Of a DNA stretch of 64,000 bases, positions 56,008-64,000 are shown in pieces. The stretch comes from Diplolepis rosae. Lineage: Eukaryota; Arthropoda; Insecta; Hymenoptera; Diplolepididae. The stretch is taken from the NCBI GenBank assembly GCA_030998225.1, contig JAPYXD010000484.1, positions 7,502,001 through 7,566,000 on the forward strand. Direction: 5' to 3'. The first letter of the stretch is position 1. The number at the start of each line of letters is the position of its first letter. The notes under the pieces were generated by a model. It was not told where the DNA came from and did no database searches. It saw only the letters and a list, made by a program, of their open reading frames with translations. Both the position numbers and the translations under genes were made by a program.

Positions 56008-56254
56008 TTAGGTGCGCAACTACGTTCCCGATGTTTTTTCATGAAAATGCAACTTTATTGTGAAGAAATGCTAGTAGGGGTTTAGTGAGGTCAGCCCTTA
56101 CATTACCCCACCTATAAAAAAGGACACCAATAGGCCCTATTGGACTTCCGCATTGTATTTAAGGGCATATATCAGCAGAGGCACTTGACCAATTTTGTTC
56201 AGGTATCTCACTGAAAAAATAGTAAATAAAAAGGATTTTTCAGACTGAGAGAAA

Positions 56255-57510
56255 AAGTACAGGGAAAATTCGAGTTAAGACTCTAATATTTACCGTTTTT
56301 AACGGCAACGGAGAAATATTCGCTTGGAAGGTTAAGTTTACTGTTTTCACAGTAAAAAATCTGTTTTCAAGATAGGAAATTTTTTCTGAGTAAATTGACA
56401 GTACTTTTTCGCTTCACATACACCGAAAAAAAATCTCTGTAGGTTTGAGTACTTTTTAACTTACTTTCCGTAATTCGTAAAGGCCCCAAGTGTCATTTTT
56501 GGAGTTAAGTGAACTGCTGGAACATAGGTAAATCAAATAAGAGCAGTAGTTGAATCGATGAATATTCTTAGTACATTTCAAAACTTTATTTACTTTCAAG
56601 TAAACACTAAGTTACTATTTTTATATACACACTTGCCTACAAATACACATCCCCTTCTACACTACAGAAATGCTCGTTTAGGCAGTATTAATAGTATATT
56701 ACATAACATAACATCTATAAATTAAGGTTTAGATTTCTACTTCCTTGTTTCCATCTTTGGTAATTATCATAGACTAGCATGTATCTGTCAACGGACTTTT
56801 TGGGTAAGGTGTCAGTTTCTACTATTAATTGAGCTTCAGTTTCAAAGTTTTTATTAATTTCTTCTTCATCTGTCGATTCATCAGATGATATGTCATTCAT
56901 TTTTTTATTTTTATTTTTGTTACACTTCAGTCACTACCATTACATTCTAAATAATATTCACTCATTGCCACTAATAAACATTAGCAGAGAGCGGACAAAT
57001 TTTGACGCTTGAGGTTATTGACGCTTTTACTCCCGCTATTATAGAGGGCGCGCATATAGCTTGACCAATGCATGAAAGTTAGACTTTCTGCCGTGAAATT
57101 GGTGCCGAAACCACGTACTTTCGACTAGGGTAGTAAGAAAAAATTATTCTTAACGCTGCGGATTCGAACCCTCTCCCTACTTATAATTAACGCATTTACT
57201 AACCTAACAACTAAGCCTCTCGGCTGCGCACGCTTGGAATATAATATAAAAAAGAAAATAGCGCTTATAACGTGCAACTACTGCAGGGCCGTGTAAGAAG
57301 TGTATGGGCCTCTGTGTAATCGGAAATTTTTAAATTTTATGCCAATTAATGATTCTGATTAAAATTTTTAAGATTTTTAATTATTAAATCGATTTTCTAT
57401 CAAATAAAATATTTTTGAAAGAAACAGATCAAATTTTTGAATTAAAGAACATTACATAATAAAAATAATTATATAAATTTTAGATGCTTTAATTGATTTT
57501 ACTATTCACT
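56255..57510 (-). repeat. tRNA-related composite repeat carrying a copied promoter+exon
   Basis: Inverted match to 25900-26703. At AAGAATAATTTTT (about 57150) it is interrupted by about 440 bp nearly identical to 33300-33723, then resumes with ATTAATACTGCCTAAACGAG. The tRNA-like head (GTTCGAACC complement at about 57165) is intact. Confidence 0.6.
56715..56900 (-). pseudogene. Second copy of the 61-codon acidic ORF
   Basis: Identical to 33538-33723 except EN to GS near the C-terminus (WKQGSRNLNLNL). Includes about 235 bp of the same upstream sequence. After the stop the two loci diverge at once (ATGTTATGTTATG here). Located inside a repeat inside a mariner, so this is the derived copy. Confidence 0.6.
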
Positions 57511-57735
57511 CCATGTTAATTGAACTACATGTTTAGTTATTGTTACTACCTCGACACAATCAGATACACACACACGTGCTCGCATATAATTATTATGATT
57601 ACATGCGAATTCGAATCAAAATTATAAAAAAGTTTTCTTAAAAGTGCTTAATTCCTCTTAAGTAAAGATTTTATCTAAGACAGTGTTCAGAAAATCTCCA
57701 TTTTTCTGAGATAAGATCAAATTTTTGTTTCTATA

Positions 57736-58167
57736 TTAGGAAATTCTAGTCCAGGCCCCACTAGAACCCAACTTGAAATAAGGAAAGATAGAGAAATTTC
57801 TACACGGGATCACTTTTTCGTGCCTCTGCTCGTATTGTGGCCGTTTTTCGCGCAGTGCTCGGCTCAAACGCATCAATTGCATTCTATACCGTTCCCCAGT
57901 GATGGTTTCGTTCGGTTTCAACAGCTCATAATAAATAACATTAGCGTCTTCGAAGGTTTTTGGCCTTCCTTCACGCGGACGGTCGTCAACATCGAAATCA
58001 CCGTCTTTGAAGCGACGGAACCAATCACGGCACGTTGTTTCACTTAGAGCAGCACCTCCGTAAACATTTTGGAGCTCTCGATGCGCTCGATCCGCCGTTT
58101 TCTTCGAAGGAAAGAAGAAAATCAACACTTCCCGCAAATGACGATTATTTAGCACAAAATCAGACAT
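57736..58167 (-). pseudogene. Mariner transposase with large internal deletion
   Basis: Likely start at Met 58167 (MSDFVLNNRHLREVLIFFF); an in-frame Met ten codons upstream extends it to 58197. First HTH TADRAHRELQNVYGG, CRDWFRRFKDGDFDVDDRPR, then at KTFED the frame jumps to YYELLKPNETITGERYRMQL, dropping the second HTH and first catalytic Asp (about 100 residues). It ends soon after RPQYEQRHEKV, before the HDNA motif. Confidence 0.88.
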
Positions 58168-58294
58168 TTCCACACAACCAAAAGTATATGACGCCAAAAC
58201 AAAATCAGTAATGTGTCAAAACGGTCAAAATCGACCAGCACTTACTGCTGGAGCCATCTATTCACAAACAGCGGTAACTTAGTTGCGCACCTAA

Positions 58295-59085
58295 TATTTC
58301 ACTTCATTCTATGGCATCTTTAACGTAGATTCATCTTGGAATGAAATATTTTGAAAAAGCTGAACCAATGTCAATTGCCCGTAAAAATAGGCCGAAATGG
58401 TCAAGTTTAAGAGGTCAACATTCATGACCCATTTGATCTATGACATTATCTTCTTTTTTAAACTACTGCTAATTGAGTCTGCTTTTATTCATCTGTGGAA
58501 CACTTTTCCATCAAATTGATAGATTTTACGGTACAGGGTAGTAATTTTTGCCACATTCAAGTTATACGAAATCTTGGTTGGATTTTATTACAGAAAACAT
58601 CTAATATTCGTAATTATATTTATAATAATTCTACGTGCCTGACAATGAGTGACATAGAAATTGTTCATTTTGAAACTTTCATATGCTTACCCTGTTGGAA
58701 AATTTAAATAAATTTGATAGAAAAAGACAACAACATGATTCAATTTGACAGAATTCTTATCAAATATAATCGTGTTTTTGTAGGAAATTGAATTTCTTCT
58801 ATTAAATTTAATTACTTTTTCCCAGTAAGGTATGCACTTAATTTTGAAGAAGAATTTTGAACATTTCTGACGGAAAAAATTGATAGGTAACTCAATTTGA
58901 CGGATAAATCTGTGACACACATAAACGCAATAGAATATCAAATATCAAAAAATGACTCACCATTAAGCATTGATGATAAAACCCTTTGAAATAGCACTTG
59001 AAACTCGAAATAAAGTGAACTTGAAATAACACAATACACTTGGTTTTAATTTAAAGAATTTGACATTTTTTTGTGTGCCGCATAA
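58295..59085. other. No gene recognised
   Basis: AT-rich, no supported feature. Confidence 0.4.
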
Positions 59086-59089
59086 AATT

Positions 59090-59545
59090 TGTAAACCTTA
59101 ATGAAGCGAACAATTTTGTATTCTTACGTTTTTCCCGTATTTCACATATTCTGGTTAAAAAATTGAACTTGATTTTTAATAGTATTTTTTTTATTTAAAA
59201 AGATAAAAATACATCTTATGAAAAAATGTTGCGATTTAAACTTGTAGGTCTTTTTGCAGTAAACAATTTTGTATTATAACTTTTTTTTCGTATTTCCTAT
59301 AGTTTAACTGGAAAATGGAATTTTCATATTGAAATTTTTCAAGTTTTAACATGCTGTAACTTTCCTAATGTTTGTTCAATCGAAAAATTCTATATTAAGG
59401 TTAATTAGTAGAGATTTATGAGCACTATTGGAAACCAATATTGCATTTTTAGATTTTAAAAAAAATTTCAAAATCACAAAAACTGCTTTTATTGTCAAAA
59501 TTTCAGTTGGTTGTCTCTGTTTAACGAACTCGACCTTTCTTTTTG
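59090..59545 (-). repeat. Family G repeat, inverted partial copy
   Basis: TAAACCTTAATGAAGCGAAC, ACATCTTATGAAAAAATGTT, AACATGCTGTAACTTTCCTA and GTTTAACGAACTCGACC in family-G reverse order. Tail and GTCTG tract are absent. Confidence 0.55.
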
Positions 59546-60413
59546 GACCTCAAGAGGAGTGACAAATTAAATGTCTCTTTAGAGAAACTTCGAAAATTTA
59601 GATTCGAGGCTTTAGACGGCAATTTCAAAATTAGAGAGTATACATTACAACTTAAATTAAGAATGGAGAGTATAGAGCGCCACCGCAAGATAAAAGAGTT
59701 TAGCATGGAAATGCCCACATTTTATAATATGAGTGCTTAAAATAACAGGTGATAGTACAGGAATACCGACACTTGTAATTTGCCGGTATTTAACCATTAG
59801 TGCATCCGTATACTGACCACCAGTGCTGTAACAGTTACAATAGTCCAAGCAATAGACAGAAGTGCGTGCAGAAAATAATACCTAGAAAAAAAGATATTAT
59901 CGTATAGGAACCTAAAAATAAAAGTGAGTTTCTACTTCATACGAATCGATCCTGAATAGCGAACTTAACCTAAAAAATCGGCAAAGTTACGAAAACCGGT
60001 TTTTCGTAAATAACTTAAAAAATATAGCTCTGATCGAAAAAAAGGTTAAATTAAAAAGTTGTATATATTAAAAAATCTATCAATTTTCATCTATAACAAT
60101 TATTGTAACGAATTTTTTCATTTTAAGGGTCAAAATATGAGTTTACAAAAATTGTACCTTTTTTTAATACGTTTTTTTACATTAATTAATCAATTTTTAT
60201 TTAATGGGAATTACTATTATGGAAATCAATTCCTGACATTTTTACATTTTACAGATTTTATTTTAAATTTGTATTATTGTTTAATTATAAATTTGAATTT
60301 TATAAAAAATAATAAGTGTTGAATTATAAATGTGAATTGGAATACCATTCGATTAAACGTTAATCAAATTGGGACATTTAAACAGTTGTGATTCCAATAA
60401 TTTCCAAATTTCA
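59546..60413. other. Unassigned; one weak ORF
   Basis: 59543-59740 (+) reads KLRKFRFEALDGNFKIREYT and has protein-like composition but no further support. Confidence 0.3.
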
Positions 60414-60694
60414 ACACGGAGAAACTTTTTATATCAATTTTTACTATAGTATTTTTCAATTTAGGGAAAAACGTTTCACTTTGAGAATTGTTGTTAGTAA
60501 AAATACTAAACTTTATAATAATGATATAAAACTTCAGCATAGTTCATAGCAAATTTTACTATAGTTTATATTAAAGTTTCATATCATTATTATAAAGTTT
60601 AGTATTTTTACTAACAAAAATTCTCAACGTGATACGTTTTTCCCTAAATTGATAAATACTATCGTAATAATTGATATAAAAAGTTTCTCCGTGA
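60414..60694. mobile_element. Long-palindrome MITE (CACGGAGAAAC TIR), 281 bp
   Basis: Two arms of about 125 bp, nearly identical as inverted repeats (CACGGAGAAACTTTTTATAT ... TAAACTTTATAATAATGATA), meet near 60555. The whole element could fold into one hairpin. Related copy at 18747. Confidence 0.8.
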
Positions 60695-61164
60695 ATCTAT
60701 GTCAAAAACAATATTTTCCTTCAAAAAATAAAATAAAAATCTTTACACATTTCAAGATATTGCTAAGATTTTTTTCAATTTCATTGGAAAATTCTAGATT
60801 TTTTCGCGTTTTATCACAATTCTATTCAATGAAATTCAAGGACACTTTACAAAATCATTAAAAAAAGGACGAGTGATAATCCTTCGATCATTCACTAGCC
60901 TACAAATTCAATCGTTTAATAGGTAAAGGATTTCTTTTCAGAGTCAGAAGAAATCGTTTATCGGTAAAGCTATTTTCGGTTGGCATTTTACAGATGAGTT
61001 CTCCAACAGTAAAACGATTCTGTTGATAGGCAGCTTATTAATGGCTTAATTAATGGATGCATTCTGAAAGGAACGTCATTTCACTATCAATAGACTTTTT
61101 TTTAGTGTGCTGGACATAGTTTCAAGCCAGTGTTAGCCTAGTACTAAAATTACGTATATACAGG
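60695..61164. other. No gene recognised
   Basis: AT-rich; nothing supported. Confidence 0.4.
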
Positions 61165-61222
61165 TATAACGAGAGTCAGTATACGGTGGCAGTATTGCGC
61201 CGGTCTTAAATTTCTACTTGGG
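61165..61222 (-). mobile_element. CCC-TIR element end fragment
   Basis: GCAGTATTGCGCCGGTCTTA then AATTTCTACTTGGG|TA: inverted it reads CCCAAGTAGAAATTT..ACCGGCGCAATACTG, intermediate between the CCCAAGTGCGAA and CCCAGGCGGAAATTT families. Confidence 0.5.
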
Positions 61223-61621
61223 TAGGAGTCGATGTTTTCAATATCAGTTTTAGAATGAATTTAGGTTTTGACTTTTTCCTTATTACTTTCAATAGTTTAT
61301 TAGGACGTTCCCGGATGGTTGCGGCAATATCCGAGGATCGTATTAATTAGATAGTGGTATCGCAAATTGAAATTCAATAGCCATGTAGCGTGAGACAGGG
61401 TTACGCATTACGACTTGAGCATCAACTTTCATGAAGAATGAGAACCTTGGCAGACACGGTGTATCCATAACAGAGTATGTTATTATGTTTATTATTAATA
61501 AAGAAAAATGAAACACAAAAATTATGAAATAATTTGAGACCTGGTAGTTATTTATGCTGATTTTATATATATTATAATAAAATATGTAACATTGTTTCAA
61601 GAAATTATTAATTTATATTTA
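61223..61621. other. No gene assigned
   Basis: The minus-strand frame at 61343-61600 (MDTPCLPRFSFFMKVDAQVV and onward) has protein-like composition; family unknown, possibly an old transposon piece. Confidence 0.35.
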
Positions 61622-62020
61622 AGGCCATGGGCTATGGAGGTCACGTGACCAATTCAGTCCTTGGCTATCGATTTTTTTCTCCATATAAAAAAAATCAATA
61701 TTTTTATGAAAATTCAAGATATAACAGACCTGTCTCAGTAATTTTTTATTCATTTAGAAAAATTTCAAGACGATATTTCATTCTCCGTGGAAATGTAGTT
61801 ACAGAACTGTAATTGTCGATAACATTTCAATTTTATATTTTAAAATAATAAAAAAAATCTCAGAATTTCAACTAAAAAGATTGTTAACGTCAGATGTTCC
61901 TTATTTTCTTCTGATACATTTACTAAATTTTGAGCAAGGTATTTTATAAACAAAAAAGTTATCTTACATGGTTGGATTAACATATAATTTTTGTCATGTG
62001 ACCTACTTGGTCCATGGCCT
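61622..62020. mobile_element. Harbinger-like MITE, intact 399-bp copy
   Basis: TTA|AGGCCATGGGCTATGGAGG ... CTACTTGGTCCATGGCCT|TTA: perfect TTA duplication and 9-bp terminal AGGCCATGG, with GTCACGTGACC / GTCATGTGACC subterminal. The reference copy for 19762 and 25183. Confidence 0.75.
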
Positions 62021-62490
62021 TTAGAAGATAAAAATGTTTTTTTTTTTTTTTTTTTGATGAGGAGGAAAAATGGCGAAATCTTTTATAGACGTTGTACGAG
62101 CGATTAAAAATCTTGTATCCTTTTTCTACCTGCGTTAAAAATTTCCAATTTAACCCAGTTATTAGTTTGGCGCCACGTTGGACCCAACTAGGATTTCCAT
62201 TTTGAAAACAATTTGAAAATTACTGAAAAATAAATAAGTGAAGATACATTTGTATCAATGTTTTACTCGTGAATCTTTACTCAATTTGATAGTTAAGATA
62301 ATTTAGGATGGACGGATTACGTCAAACATTCTATTAACTTTTCATTTTGCTACTCAAAACAAAAAATGTAGGGGAGAGGAAATAAGAAGGAGAGGGCGTT
62401 TTCCGCGACAATTCCAGACGTCACAATTCAATAACAAGTTAAAAAAGTAATACAATTTAAAAATCTCCCCAAATTATACTTAAAAAATTG
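62021..62490. other. No gene recognised
   Basis: Starts with a poly-T run (62037-62055); otherwise AT-rich. Confidence 0.4.
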
Positions 62491-62494
62491 TTTT

Positions 62495-63725
62495 TTACCT
62501 TCTTATCATGTAAGAAGGTATTAGTTTTATGTGAAAAATCAGTTTCGGAATTTTTATCAAATCTTTACGTTTTGAGACTCTCTGAGTCCGAAAAAAACGG
62601 TTTTCACGAAAGTTTCTATCTGTCTATCTGAGATAACCATAGATCGGATACTATCAAAGAGTTTTCTTCATATGAACTTTTTATGTGTTATTTCATTTTT
62701 AGAAATTGCATACTAAAAAGTAATAAAATTTAGTTTCTGTAATATTTGTAGTATTTTTTATTATATTCCTTTTGAAAATTATGGCATTTTTAGGAAAATC
62801 TGAATAGGCCCTGACAAGTTTTCCCTAAGTGTGGCAATTGTTAGCAACAGAGCTACGTGCATCTCTTGGCCCATTCAAGTTTGCCAGACTATAGCCATGT
62901 CAGAAAAGTGTTCAACTCGCCAGTATCCTGCTAGGCCCCGATTTTCAATCCCAATAACATTTTTCAAATAAACTAATATTAAAAAGTTACAGTATGTTAA
63001 TACTTGAAAAAAGTGAATATCTATATAAATTCCATTTTCCAGTTAAATTATACGAGATACGAAAAAACGTTATCATAAAAAATTATTTACTACAAAAAGA
63101 TCTACAAATTTGAATCACTACATTTTTTTTATAAGATGTATATTTTTATTTTTAATTTATAGAAATACTATTGAAAATCCTCTTTAAATATTATATTTTT
63201 TAACAATAATATGTGAAATACGAAAAAAATGTAAGAATGCAAAATTGTTCACTTTGATAAGGTCTAGAAATTTTATCTGAGACAGTTTCTGATAAAATGT
63301 ATATATATCGTTTCAATTTTAAAAAATACGATTAAAATGTTAGAATTCGATTTTTTAAACAAAATGTGTGAGATATGAAAAAAACGTTAAGATAGAAAAT
63401 TATTTACTTAAATGAGGTCTACAAATTCTCAGTTGGACAGTTTATGATGTATATTTTATGTTTTGTTTTTGAAAACACTATTAAAAATCAAGAATTCCAG
63501 TTTTTGACAAAAATTTGTGAGATACGAAATAAACGTTGAAATGTAGAATCGTTTATTTAAATTAAGTCTAAAATTGTTTTTCTTATTAAGATATTTGGTA
63601 GAAAATAAATTATTTTAATCATGCAATTTATTCGAAAGTTACAGAAATGTATACAGAAAATCGAGCACGAAGTGCAAGTGTCATCATGAGAATGTGTTCC
63701 TTAAGGCTGATAAAGCCTTAAACCG
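62495..63725 (+). repeat. Family G repeat, long copy
   Basis: Starts ACCTTCTTATCATGTAAGAAGG, TTTACGTTTTGAGACTCTCTG, a CTATCTGTCTATCTGAG tract, then the full module series to ATACAGAAAATCGAGCACGA, CATCATGAGAATGTGTTCC, and AAGGCTGATAAAGCCTT. The GC-rich tail is absent. Confidence 0.6.
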
Positions 63726-64000
63726 TATGTTAGGCTCTGACGTCACAAATTATATACTAACGCTTTATAATTAAAGTAATAGTTTTAACAAATTTTCTGC
63801 AGAAGACAGTAATGCGTTACATTTTCCTGCATTGCTTTCTTCTCCGGAAAATTAGTTAAAATTATTATTTTAACTATGAAGCGGTCGTATATAATTGGTG
63901 ACGTCATACTTTACCACTCGGTCTTACTCTCTAAATCTGAATCAGTGATTTACCTTTTCACTGATTCATCAGTGAAAAAATATTTTTCACTGTCAAATGA
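63726..64000. other. Window end, no feature recognised
   Basis: CTGACGTCAC and GTGACGTCAT (CRE-like palindromes) occur near 63739 and 63899, and AATCAGTGATTTACC/TCACTGATTCATCAGTGAAA at the very end. Too little to annotate. Confidence 0.35.

Larger units (their letters stand above)
56008..58294 (-). mobile_element. Mariner element (TTAGGTGCGCAACTA TIR) with nested insertion
   Basis: TTAGGTGCGCAACTACGTTC and inverted TTAGGTGCGCAACTAAGTTA ends, TA on both sides (56006-56007, 58295-58296). At 2,287 bp it is swollen by the tRNA-related repeat at 56255-57510. Confidence 0.85.

Noticed and set aside
61343..61600. 85-codon minus-strand ORF with MDTPCLPRFSFFMKVDAQVV
   Set aside because: C-terminal half looks coding-like but no family was recognised and the N-terminal half is AT-rich read-through; left as unassigned.

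Overview
This 64 kb window is AT-rich eukaryotic DNA, almost certainly from an arthropod and probably an insect. Reasons: several mariner (DD34D) transposase relics, DUF4817-type transposase relics, a Ty1/copia pol fragment, hAT-, Harbinger- and Penelope-type signatures, long simple repeats, and exons flanked by GT/AG signals rather than bacterial operons. I cannot name the order or species. Almost everything is transposon-derived; there is no rRNA gene, authentic tRNA, CRISPR array or bacterial gene.

Host genes. The best host signal is two short, GC-richer, phase-compatible exons on the minus strand, at 45266-45374 and 15421-15539. The first ends in phase 0 before GTGAGT; the second begins in phase 0 after a pyrimidine-rich AG and ends at GG|GTAAGA. 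If they are consecutive exons, positions 15540-45265 are one intron of about 29.7 kb, so the middle of the window is intronic transposon sediment. I do not recognise the protein. Weaker gene-like pieces on the plus strand are an acidic 61-codon ORF at 33538, a phase 0-0 open segment at 34578-34697, and a THAP-zinc-finger-like ORF at 34840.

Layout. 1-15 kb: HHR-bearing repeats (families A and B), three copies of a 0.8-1.4 kb repeat (family G) with GC-rich palindromes, a CCC-TIR element, palindromic elements with tRNA T-arm-like sequence, and a mariner relic. 15-25 kb: host exon, CCC-TIR element, Harbinger-like and CAGGG-TIR elements, a 0.33 kb TA/GT microsatellite, and family-B arrays. 25-30 kb: a three-level nest: Harbinger-like element > 4.3 kb CCC-TIR element > 2.6 kb element with inverted hammerhead-bearing arms around a 48-bp minisatellite. 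30-38 kb: a broken copia element with a family-A insertion in its 5' LTR, the gene-like region, and a truncated DUF4817 transposon that keeps its N-terminal ORF. 38-50 kb: hAT-like element, three mariner relics, a 64-bp perfect palindrome, host exon, purine/pyrimidine tracts. 50-64 kb: a CCC-TIR element carrying a captured exon, a mariner with a nested tRNA-related repeat that itself carries a copied promoter+exon, palindromic MITEs and more family G.

Most interesting: (i) at least twelve hammerhead-ribozyme-like motifs in two sequence families, the best at 22009-22050 with all core bases, stems I and II intact and the minimal ACGU stem III of the type known from Penelope-like retroelements; (ii) three related short-TIR families beginning CCC with 2-bp target duplications and arrays of internal GCACTG/GGGCCA-type repeats; (iii) two independent cases of a gene 5' end carried inside a mobile element.
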